From the NCBI GenBank assembly GCA_016871015.1, contig VFZX01000041.1, positions 1 to 32,643 of the forward strand: 32,643 nt of DNA, in the 5' to 3' direction. Position numbers and translations under genes: made by a program. The notes beneath the pieces are model-generated. The model did no database searches and was not told the origin of the DNA. It worked only from the letters and a program-made list of their open reading frames with translations. This DNA is from Acidobacteriota bacterium. GTDB lineage: Bacteria; Acidobacteriota; Terriglobia; Bryobacterales; Bryobacteraceae. Shown here in pieces: positions 7,658 through 15,032 of the stretch (the stretch's first letter is position 1; every line of letters starts with the position of its first letter).

Positions 7658-9112
7658 ATGGACTACTCACACATCCACACTCTTGCAGGACTCCTCCGGC
7701 TCACGCTGGGAGGCTGCCTGATTTTCCTCGTGCTTCCCTACCTGGCGGTCCGCGGGCCCAAGCCCCGGCTCCGGCCCTGGTATGAGGACATGGCGGCCGG
7801 ATTCACCAGGGTCAGCTTCTGCTTGCTGTTCGGGATCGCAGCGCTGGGATATTTCAGAGCCGCCCTTCCAGGCGCCGGCTTGGTGCTCTATGTGGGTTGG
7901 CTCGCGGCCGCCGCGCTGCCATCGCGATGGCATGGCTTGCTCCCGGGTGCGGCGATCCGTACGCGGATCTTCACGTTCCTCGAATCCCCCCGGCCGCTGT
8001 TCCGGGCAGCCTTGCGGTGGGAGCCTATTCCAGAGCCGCTGATGGCGTTCTTCGTGGTACTAGCGGTCTCGGCGTTCGCATATGGCGCGTCTTTGCTGTT
8101 GCCCGGATTCCGCTTCATCCGGCCAGGAGACGCGGAACAGGCTCTGTCGTTGTACGCTTTGACATCTGGGGCGGAATGGGATGCGAATCCGCATGTTGTG
8201 TTGCTCGCTCCGTTGACGTGGTTCCTTGGAGCGGGAGCTCCCGCGGCCGTAAGGCTGGACACGGCACTGCAGCTTGTTCTGCTCTCGTTCTCGATTTTCG
8301 CCTGCGCGATGCGGTACGCCCCGGCCGCTGCCACCGGGCAGGTAGCCGCCGGATTGGGATTGGTGGCCTGGGTGGTAGCGGAAGGTCCTCTGTCTCAGCG
8401 TTCCGCCGCGCCTGAGCTCACCGCGATTTTCGCGCTGCTGGCCGCTGCCCGCGCGGGCAGATCGTGGACTGATTCGGGACTGGCATTGCTGTCGATGGTG
8501 TACACCGGCGCGGACCGGCCGGTCCTGCTTTGGCTCGCCGCCGCTGCCGCCATCGTGGCCTGGGTAATCGCAATCGCACCGGCGCGCTGGATCACGAGGC
8601 CATCCCTCGCCTGGACTCCGGCCCTGGCTCTGATCGTCTTCTCGGCGCAGGGCCGCCCCTCCACCCCGGAGACGTTTCAGTACGAGTCCGCCGCGCGCGC
8701 CACAGCCAAGATCGTGAGCGGGCAACGGGACCGCGACTGGATCCTGATCTCCTCAGGCCAGGAGGCCGCCCAGATCGCAGGCCACGGATGGCATGTGCCG
8801 CTTGCCGGGTTGGTCGCCCGGATGGAGCAGGGCGGCGAGCCAGCGATGCCCTACCAGGCCCGCAATGTGTTCGTGCTGATTGAGCGGCGTCCGTTGCGGA
8901 CGGGGCTCCGCAGCCTGGCGCCGGGATCCGGTGATCCCGCCTACTTTGAAGCGACTGACGCCGGCCGTGCGAGTCTCCATTTCCGCGCGGCGCGCCTGAT
9001 GGCACGCTATGCGGCGCTGTTCCCGGAAACGGAAATCTACTACCAGGACGAAGATGTGGTGGTCTACCGGATCAATGCAGCAGAAGCACCGAACAGGGAG
9101 CGTTCCAGGTGA
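7658..9112 (+). CDS. Unrecognised polytopic membrane protein of the exopolysaccharide operon
   Basis: A 484-residue protein that I do not recognise. About ten hydrophobic segments occupy residues 1-340. A soluble C-terminal domain of about 140 residues follows, starting near TPETFQYESAARATAKIVSG and ending RINAAEAPNRERSR. The layout resembles membrane glycosyltransferase-like or Wzy-like proteins with a terminal periplasmic domain, but I see no diagnostic motif. The ATG at 7658 is 2 nt after the pelG-like stop, so it is probably the last gene of the operon. It may replace the regulatory or assembly role of PelD or PelE, which are absent here; that is speculation. Its last 41 bp overlap the 3' end of the opposing universal stress gene. 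Confidence 0.6.
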   Translation: MDYSHIHTLAGLLRLTLGGCLIFLVLPYLAVRGPKPRLRPWYEDMAAGFTRVSFCLLFGIAALGYFRAALPGAGLVLYVGWLAAAALPSRWHGLLPGAAIRTRIFTFLESPRPLFRAALRWEPIPEPLMAFFVVLAVSAFAYGASLLLPGFRFIRPGDAEQALSLYALTSGAEWDANPHVVLLAPLTWFLGAGAPAAVRLDTALQLVLLSFSIFACAMRYAPAAATGQVAAGLGLVAWVVAEGPLSQRSAAPELTAIFALLAAARAGRSWTDSGLALLSMVYTGADRPVLLWLAAAAAIVAWVIAIAPARWITRPSLAWTPALALIVFSAQGRPSTPETFQYESAARATAKIVSGQRDRDWILISSGQEAAQIAGHGWHVPLAGLVARMEQGGEPAMPYQARNVFVLIERRPLRTGLRSLAPGSGDPAYFEATDAGRASLHFRAARLMARYAALFPETEIYYQDEDVVVYRINAAEAPNRERSR

Positions 9113-9935
9113 CCTTGGCGGAGACGCTGCCGAGCATCCGGTGTTTCAAGTCGCACTCTCCCGAGGACATAAGCACCACCAGGTCATAGTCGCCCGAATT
9201 GGCCTCGGACAGGATCTCGTCGGCTGGCACGCCGCTGCGGATGACTGTGTTGACCGATACTTCGCGCGGAAGCTTGTCCCTTGCGCTTTCGAGGAACGAC
9301 TGGGCTTCGGTGGCCAGCTCCCGTTCCCACTCCGAGTGCGGTTCCCCGGCGAGGTCCCAGTCGAGGTCGCCTTCGGTGTCCTGAACATCGACCGGACGCA
9401 CCCAATGCGCCTCCACGACGTGCATCAGGGTGACTTCGCCGCACTGGCCCACAAGGTCCATCGCCTTCGCCAAGCCCTCCAGGCCCGTCTCGGAGCCATC
9501 CAGTGGCGCCAGGATCTTAAGTGGTCCTTCCGATGCGCCGGGCCGCGCGACCAGGACCGTCGAGGCCGCGTGCTCCACAACCCGGCTCGCCACGGGGCCC
9601 AACCCGGCCGCAGGCGTCCCCTGGCGGCTCGCCGCGGCGATTGCCAGCACATCGTGGTCCTGGGTCGCGCGGATGAGGATCCGCGAAGGCGATCCGCTCT
9701 GGGCCGAATCGCGCACCCGGACTCCCTCTTCGGCCAAACTGTTTGCTACCCGCGCGGCAATTGCGGCGGCGCGCCGCTCGAGGCGGTGCGCGAGTCCGGC
9801 GCGCTTGGGGTGGACCTTTGGGGCGATGCAGACCAGTTCCACTTCCGAACCCGCCGCTGGGAGGATCCGGCATGCCGAGCGCAGGCTTTCGACGCTTTGA
9901 CGCGCTCCATCTGTTGCCATCAGGATCTTGATCAT
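9072..9935 (-). CDS. Tandem-domain universal stress protein (UspA family)
   Basis: A 287-residue protein with two Usp repeats. The first begins MIKILMATDGA and the second near LKILAPLDGSETGLEG. Each shows the family beta-strand/Asp start and a C-terminal glycine-rich nucleotide-binding stretch; the second is clear (LGSVSAKVTWNAPCSVLLL). Usp proteins are cytoplasmic and often bind ATP, and they support survival under stress. The ATG at 9935 is preferred over the TTG at 9947 because GAGG (9941-9944) lies 5 nt upstream. The gene is last in a groEL-baeRF-usp operon, with an 8-nt gap from the baeRF stop. Its 3' end overlaps the opposing membrane-protein gene by 41 bp. Confidence 0.85.
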   Translation of the reverse strand: MIKILMATDGARQSVESLRSACRILPAAGSEVELVCIAPKVHPKRAGLAHRLERRAAAIAARVANSLAEEGVRVRDSAQSGSPSRILIRATQDHDVLAIAAASRQGTPAAGLGPVASRVVEHAASTVLVARPGASEGPLKILAPLDGSETGLEGLAKAMDLVGQCGEVTLMHVVEAHWVRPVDVQDTEGDLDWDLAGEPHSEWERELATEAQSFLESARDKLPREVSVNTVIRSGVPADEILSEANSGDYDLVVLMSSGECDLKHRMLGSVSAKVTWNAPCSVLLLH

Positions 9936-9943
9936 GGCGGCCC

Positions 9944-11071
9944 TCAATACCGAAGCAGGGCGGCCAGCGCGACGCCCTTGGGCATCATCGAACCGGGCAG
10001 CATGAACACCCTCCCGCCGTAGCGCAGCGTTTCAGAGACAGCGGCATTCACCAGGTCCTCCTTGACTTGGCCTTGCCGCGAAGCGGCACCGGTCACTTCA
10101 ACGTCCTCAGCCGCGATCAACTCGTGCACCCGCCCCGCCTTGGCCGCGTTGAGCACGGCATGCACTCCTGTCCGTGCGCGGCGGCGGTCCGGCTGCTCGC
10201 GAAGATACTCCAAGGCCGCGGCTCCCAGCCCCCTGTAGTTTTCCTCGGCGGCCTGCAGGGCGCGTGGGCCGATCTCCGCAGCCGTCATGGCCTCGGCGTT
10301 CCCCACGATCTCCGGCCCCAGGATGTTGGCATGCTTTGCCACCTTCTTGTAGAGCGCGGCTTCTTCGTGGACTCCGGCCAGGACCAGCGGCCGGTCGCGC
10401 AGGAGCCCTTTCAATCCGCGATCCAACAACGCGAAGAAATGGCGCAAATGGCTCTGCGCCTTTTCACGCTCCGAAGATGTGCCAAAATGCACGGACTTCA
10501 TCGAACCAGTGGACGGTCCGGCCGCCGAACGGTTTTCCAAATCATGATCCGGCGTGTCGAACGCGGTCGCCTCATCGACACTTGCGGGCACGCCTTCTGG
10601 CAGCGGCGTCTCCGAACATCGGCCCTCATGGCAGCGGTACAGCTTCACGTTGTTGCGGCTCAGCCCGAGGACGAACATCTCTTGCCGGGTCACGGCGCCC
10701 TTGATCAGCGGAGCGAGCCGGAAATGGGGACCAGCGGTCACACTGGCTTCGGCCACATCAGGAGCAGAAGCCGCAAGGAACGAGCCTGGGGACCGGAATA
10801 GCGCATAGCCTTCACCACCGGAATGGTCATTGACCGATTCGGCGAACTCCTCAACTGGCACCATCAAATCAGCGGGCGGGACGTGGAGTTTCGCCAATTC
10901 CTTGGCGGCGGTCCGGATCATTCCGGCGATCAAAGTCGCGCGTCCTGGCTCCGCGGCGCCTGGGTGGCGTGGCGGAATCAGCATCGTGATGCAGGGTCCC
11001 TCGTGCGCGGCAAGGCGTTCGAGCATGGGCTCGTCGAGTCGAATCGTGGTTACTGGAACAGCGGCGGTCAT
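9944..11071 (-). CDS. baeRF-family (bacterial archaeo-eukaryotic release factor-like) protein
   Basis: A 375-residue protein. An N-terminal region contains HEGPCITMLIPPRHPGA. A middle domain has VLGLSRNNVKLYRC followed by HFFALLDRGLKGLLRDRP. An eRF1 domain-3-like C-terminus runs from ALEYLREQ through GRVHELIAAEDVEVTGAA to VNAAVSETLRYGGRVFMLPG. These are features of the baeRF families described as bacterial relatives of eukaryotic and archaeal eRF1, probably ribosome- or RNA-associated. The precise activity is unknown. GGGAGG lies about 6 nt upstream of the ATG. The gap to the groEL stop is 15 nt, so co-transcription with the chaperonin and Usp is likely. The context suggests a stress or translation-quality role. 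The subfamily is not assigned with certainty. Confidence 0.7.
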   Translation of the reverse strand: MTAAVPVTTIRLDEPMLERLAAHEGPCITMLIPPRHPGAAEPGRATLIAGMIRTAAKELAKLHVPPADLMVPVEEFAESVNDHSGGEGYALFRSPGSFLAASAPDVAEASVTAGPHFRLAPLIKGAVTRQEMFVLGLSRNNVKLYRCHEGRCSETPLPEGVPASVDEATAFDTPDHDLENRSAAGPSTGSMKSVHFGTSSEREKAQSHLRHFFALLDRGLKGLLRDRPLVLAGVHEEAALYKKVAKHANILGPEIVGNAEAMTAAEIGPRALQAAEENYRGLGAAALEYLREQPDRRRARTGVHAVLNAAKAGRVHELIAAEDVEVTGAASRQGQVKEDLVNAAVSETLRYGGRVFMLPGSMMPKGVALAALLRY

Positions 11072-11086
11072 ATTGGCCTCCCAGAT

Positions 11087-12712
11087 CTACGATGCAAGCT
11101 CGTGGCCAAATCCCGCGGGCGCTGGCTTCGTCTCCGGAACCTCGGTCAGGGTGGCCTCGGCCAGAAGCAGGACACTGGCCACGGACACGGCATTTTCGAG
11201 CGCAATCCGCACCACCTTGGCCGGATCGATGATGCCCGCCTCCATAAGGTCGGTGTATTGCCCCTTCGCCGCGTCGAAACCGAAATTCCCTGATCCGGAC
11301 CGCATGCGGTCCGCCACCACTCCGCCGTCGAACGCGGAATTCTCCGCGATCTGCCGGACGGGCGCCTCGAGTGCCCGTTTCAGGATCCGCAAACCTGTCC
11401 GTTCGTCGCCTTCCGTGAGGAGTTCCTCGCGTTCGACGGCGGCGGTCATGCGCAACAACGCCAGCCCCCCTCCCGGAACGATTCCTTCCGCGATTGCGGC
11501 CTTGGTGGCGTTGATCGCGTCGTCGTAGGCCTCCTTCAAGCTCTTCATCTCGGCTTCCGACGGCGCGCCCACGCGGATCACGGCAACGCCGCCGCTCAGC
11601 CGCGCCAGCCGCTCCCGCAGCTTCTCTTTGTCATAGCTTGACGTGGTCTCCTCGGCCTGGGCGCGCAGTTCGGCGATGCGGCCGTCGATGGCGCGTCTGT
11701 CTCCGGCGCCTCCGATGATCGTCGTGGTGTCGCGCGCGATCACCACGCGCTTGGCCGTGCCGAGCTGCCCGGGCTCGACGTTTTGGAGCTTCACGCCGAG
11801 CTCTTCGGCCACGGCTTCACCTCCGGTGAGAATAACGATGTCTTGAAGCATCGCTTTCCTGCGGTCGCCAAAACCCGGAGCCTTAACCGCGGCGCACGGC
11901 AGGACCCCGCGGAGCTTGTTCACCACCAGAGTCGCCAGCGCCTCAGCCTCGACGTCTTCGGCGATGATCAGCAGCGGGCGGCCGGACTTGGCGATCTGTT
12001 CGAGCAGCGGAAGCAGATCATTCATGTGCGAGATCTTCTTCTCGCTGAGCAAGATGTAGGGGTCGCTCAGCGTCGCCGTCATCTTTTCCGGATCCGTGAC
12101 GAAGTACGGTGAGCTGAATCCGCGGTCGAACTGCATCCCCTCCACAACCTCGAGCGTGGTTTCGGTTGTGCGCGACTCCTCGACCGTCACCACGCCGTCA
12201 GGACCGATCTTGTCGATCGCGCCCGCGACCATCTTCCCGACAACCGGGTTGTTGTGCGCGGAGATCGTGGCGACGTGCTCTTTTTCAACGCTCGATGCGA
12301 CGGGCCGCGCCAGCGCCTTCAGTGCCTCAACCGAGGCTTGGAGCCCGCGATCGAGACCTCGCTTCAAGTCGACCGCGCTGGCCCCGGCGGCGACATTGCG
12401 GACTCCCTCGGCCACGATCGCGTGGGCAAGGATTGTCGAAGTGCTGGTGCCGTCGCCGACCGCGTCACCCGTGCGCTCGGCTGCCTCGCGCAGCAGTTGG
12501 GCTCCGATATTCTCGGTGGGATCCTTAAGCTCCACCTCCTTCGCGATCGTGACCCCGTCATTGCACACCAGCGGTTTGCCGAACCGCTTCTCGATCAACA
12601 CACATTTGGACTTCGGCCCCAGCGTGACTCTGACCGCATCGGCGAGCGCGGTGGCTCCGCGGAGGACCTTTTCTCTGGCTTCGGACCGGAACAGAAATTG
12701 TTTGAAGGCCAT
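11087..12712 (-). CDS. groEL: GroEL-family 60 kDa chaperonin (secondary, no GGM tail)
   Basis: A 541-residue group I chaperonin that folds proteins in an ATP-driven ring. Conserved ATPase motifs are present: [41 protein letters not shown] and [10 protein letters not shown], which keep the key aspartates. The glycine-rich segment [16 protein letters not shown] is also present. The C-terminus ends AGFGHELAS and lacks the Gly-Gly-Met repeat of the main GroEL. No groES lies beside it. Both points suggest a secondary paralogue. ATG 12712 is chosen over the upstream frame start at 12766 because the protein then begins MAFKQF, and an AGAGGAG-type site lies about 8-9 nt before it. It heads the operon with baeRF and usp. 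Confidence 0.92.
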   Translation of the reverse strand: MAFKQFLFRSEAREKVLRGATALADAVRVTLGPKSKCVLIEKRFGKPLVCNDGVTIAKEVELKDPTENIGAQLLREAAERTGDAVGDGTSTSTILAHAIVAEGVRNVAAGASAVDLKRGLDRGLQASVEALKALARPVASSVEKEHVATISAHNNPVVGKMVAGAIDKIGPDGVVTVEESRTTETTLEVVEGMQFDRGFSSPYFVTDPEKMTATLSDPYILLSEKKISHMNDLLPLLEQIAKSGRPLLIIAEDVEAEALATLVVNKLRGVLPCAAVKAPGFGDRRKAMLQDIVILTGGEAVAEELGVKLQNVEPGQLGTAKRVVIARDTTTIIGGAGDRRAIDGRIAELRAQAEETTSSYDKEKLRERLARLSGGVAVIRVGAPSEAEMKSLKEAYDDAINATKAAIAEGIVPGGGLALLRMTAAVEREELLTEGDERTGLRILKRALEAPVRQIAENSAFDGGVVADRMRSGSGNFGFDAAKGQYTDLMEAGIIDPAKVVRIALENAVSVASVLLLAEATLTEVPETKPAPAGFGHELAS

Positions 12713-12773
12713 GTCGGTGAACTCTCCTCTACTGCCTGCAATGCACGCGTCATGCCAAACCACCACTCATTGC

Positions 12774-12779
12774 TATCCT
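12774..12779 (+). promoter_or_regulatory. Extended -10 hexamer, possible leaderless promoter
   Basis: TGCTATCCT (12771-12779) matches an extended -10 element (TGn plus TATCCT). Its hexamer ends 6 nt before the ATG at 12786, so transcription would start at or next to the start codon. No Shine-Dalgarno sequence precedes that ATG. No convincing -35 box is seen. The motif is visible; leaderless transcription is inferred. Confidence 0.4.
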
Positions 12780-12785
12780 CTCGGC

Positions 12786-13568
12786 ATGGAGCCTGAAGAG
12801 CAACGGCAACTCCCTCTCAGCCAAGTCCGCGAACTGAAGCCCGGCAGCATGCACTACCGCGCCTACATCGGATCGGCCGGATCCTATGACGCCACCGCGG
12901 CCATGCAGTTCAACCTGATGACCGCGCTCGGACTCCGCGAGAAGCACACCCTGCTCGACATCGGTTGCGGCGGGCTGAGCGGAGGAAGGCTGTTCATTCC
13001 CTACCTTCTCCCGGACCACTATTTCGCGATCGAGCCCAATCCGTGGCTGGTGCAGGACGCCATCGCCAACGAGACCGGGAACGACCAGGTCCTGCTCAAG
13101 CGCCCGCAGTTTCTGCACAGCAGCGACTTCCCCCTGCACGCCTTCGGCCGCAAGTTTGACTACGTCCTCGCGCAGTCGATTCTGTCCCACACCTCTCGCA
13201 AGCAGATGGAACACTGCTTCCGGCAGGTACGGGATGTTCTGGAGCCGAAGGGGATCTTCGCCGCCAATCACGCGATCGGTGCCGCGTACGAGGGCGGCGA
13301 GTGGGTCTACCCGAACTTCGCCACGTATCCGACTGCGTTCCTGATCGACCGCGCCCAGGAAGCGGGGCTCAAGGCATTCCCGCTGATCTGGACCAACCAC
13401 TACTCCCTGATCTGGATGACTTTCGTGCGGGATGACTACCCCGGCGAGCTATCCTGGCTGGGCGCGAACACGGTGGAGCAGAAAGGAATGCGGATCCTCG
13501 AACTGTCATCCGAGAACGCCAAGCTCAAGCGGAAGCTCGCCGAAGCGGAAGCCAAGCTCAAAACTTAA
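12786..13568 (+). CDS. SAM-dependent class I methyltransferase with a C-terminal coiled coil
   Basis: A 260-residue protein. The SAM-binding motif I is LLDIGCGGLSGGRL, with the acidic ribose-binding region at FAIEPNPWLV. A later strand reads KFDYVLAQSILSHTS, as in methyltransferase type 11/25 families. The substrate is unknown. The last about 35 residues (LELSSENAKLKRKLAEAEAK) form a charged coiled coil, an add-on that could mediate oligomerisation. The ATG at 12786 lies 73 bp from the divergent groEL start, so the upstream part of the open frame is groEL antisense and is rejected. The stop overlaps the convergent sulfatase stop by 4 bp. Confidence 0.75.
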   Translation: MEPEEQRQLPLSQVRELKPGSMHYRAYIGSAGSYDATAAMQFNLMTALGLREKHTLLDIGCGGLSGGRLFIPYLLPDHYFAIEPNPWLVQDAIANETGNDQVLLKRPQFLHSSDFPLHAFGRKFDYVLAQSILSHTSRKQMEHCFRQVRDVLEPKGIFAANHAIGAAYEGGEWVYPNFATYPTAFLIDRAQEAGLKAFPLIWTNHYSLIWMTFVRDDYPGELSWLGANTVEQKGMRILELSSENAKLKRKLAEAEAKLKT

Positions 13569-15028
13569 TTAGAACGTGAAGCGTAACTGTAACCAGGGTT
13601 CGGCTTCGGCACCACGGCTTTCGTGCCGCCCAGGAAGCCCTCAATCAATGTGTTGAGCTCGGCTACCTTCGCCGGGTTGGCCCTGGCAAGGTTACGCGTT
13701 TCGCTCAGATCGTCGCGCAGATTGTAGAGCTCGAACCGGTCGGTCTGATCCTCGTTGTCGCACCAGAAGCGGATCAGCTTCCAGTCGCCGCGCCGGACAT
13801 AGGTCGCCGGACGCCCGCCGGTCACCGGCGTGTAGTGCGGGAAGTGCAGGAACACCGGTCCGCGGTCGTGCGAGCGTCCTTCAAGCGCGGGAACGAAGCT
13901 GACTCCGTCGATCTTGTGGCCCGGATGCGCGACACCAGCCATCGTGAGCAGCGTGGGATAGAAGTCGATGCTCTGGATGATCACACTGGAGACCGCGCCC
14001 GGCTTGGTCTTGCCCGGCCAGACGACGATGCATGGCTCGCGCGACCCGCCTTCATACGACGTCGCCTTTCCCGCGCGCAGCGGAGCATTGCTCGTGACCG
14101 GCGTGTTCGCGTACTCCGGATGCATCATTCCCGGCTTGCCCGGATTCCAGAAGACACCGCCGTTGTCGGAGAAGAACACGAAGATCGTGTTGTTGGCGAG
14201 GCCCGCCTCGTCCACGGCCTTCATCAATCGCCCCACGGCCTGGTCGAGACTCTCCACCATCGCGCCCGCGACCGGATTGTGCTGCGGATCGGTCAACTCC
14301 ACTTTGCGCGCGTACTTTGCCACCAGCTCAGGCTTCGCCTGCCACGGCGAGTGAACCGAAAACACCCAATAGTTCACGTAGAACGGCCCGCCCTTGTTGG
14401 CGGCGATGAATCGCTCCGCTTCTTCCGCCATGCGATCCTCGATGTGCTCGCCGGGTTTCCCTTGGCTGGGCCAGAACTTCCAGGGTCCGCCGAGATAGCC
14501 ACCCGCGGGTCCAGGACCTGGGAAGTGCGGCGTGTCCTGATCGAATCCCTGGTGCAGCGCGTCGTAGGGTTCCGAGCCCAGATGCCACTTGCCGAAGTGC
14601 GCCGTACGGTAGCCAGCGGACTTGAGCGTCTCGGCCAGCGTCACGTAGTCCTGCTTCAGCCGCGTGATCGAATTCGGCGTCAGCGCCTTGTGGTGCGGCT
14701 GGGCCTTCGGCGAAAGTGTCTGCTCGAGAATCACCTGCGGCAGGTGGCCCGCCGGAGTGGTGAATCCAAGCCGCGCCGGATACAGCCCGGTGAGGATGCT
14801 GGCGCGCGTCGGCGAGCAGATGGGCGCGGCGGCGTAGGCTTGCGTGAACCGCATTCCGCGGGCTGCAAGCCGGTCGATGTTCGGCGTCTCGTAGAAGTTG
14901 CTACCGTAGACCGAGGTATCGCGCCAGCCGAGGTCGTCGGCGAGGATGAAGATGATGTTAGGCCGCCGTTGCTGCGCGGACAGGGACGCCGCCACCGGCG
15001 TTGCGAGGAAGGCTCTGCGCGTGAGCAT
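13565..15028 (-). CDS. Secreted Cys-type sulfatase
   Basis: A 487-residue alkaline-phosphatase-superfamily sulfatase with a Tat-like signal (TRRAF at the N-terminus). The metal-binding aspartates sit in LADDLGW (D31, D32). The maturation motif is C71-S-P-T-R75, in which the cysteine becomes formylglycine. A downstream FFSDNGGVF completes the metal site. It hydrolyses sulfate esters, probably on sulfated polysaccharides, in the periplasm. The gene is last in the operon after the PPC-like gene, with a 4-nt gap. No formylglycine-generating enzyme or anaerobic maturase is adjacent; the FGE-like domain at the right edge of the window is part of a different protein. The class is sure; the substrate is unknown. 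Confidence 0.9.
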   Translation of the reverse strand: MLTRRAFLATPVAASLSAQQRRPNIIFILADDLGWRDTSVYGSNFYETPNIDRLAARGMRFTQAYAAAPICSPTRASILTGLYPARLGFTTPAGHLPQVILEQTLSPKAQPHHKALTPNSITRLKQDYVTLAETLKSAGYRTAHFGKWHLGSEPYDALHQGFDQDTPHFPGPGPAGGYLGGPWKFWPSQGKPGEHIEDRMAEEAERFIAANKGGPFYVNYWVFSVHSPWQAKPELVAKYARKVELTDPQHNPVAGAMVESLDQAVGRLMKAVDEAGLANNTIFVFFSDNGGVFWNPGKPGMMHPEYANTPVTSNAPLRAGKATSYEGGSREPCIVVWPGKTKPGAVSSVIIQSIDFYPTLLTMAGVAHPGHKIDGVSFVPALEGRSHDRGPVFLHFPHYTPVTGGRPATYVRRGDWKLIRFWCDNEDQTDRFELYNLRDDLSETRNLARANPAKVAELNTLIEGFLGGTKAVVPKPNPGYSYASRSN

Positions 15029-15032
15029 CCTC

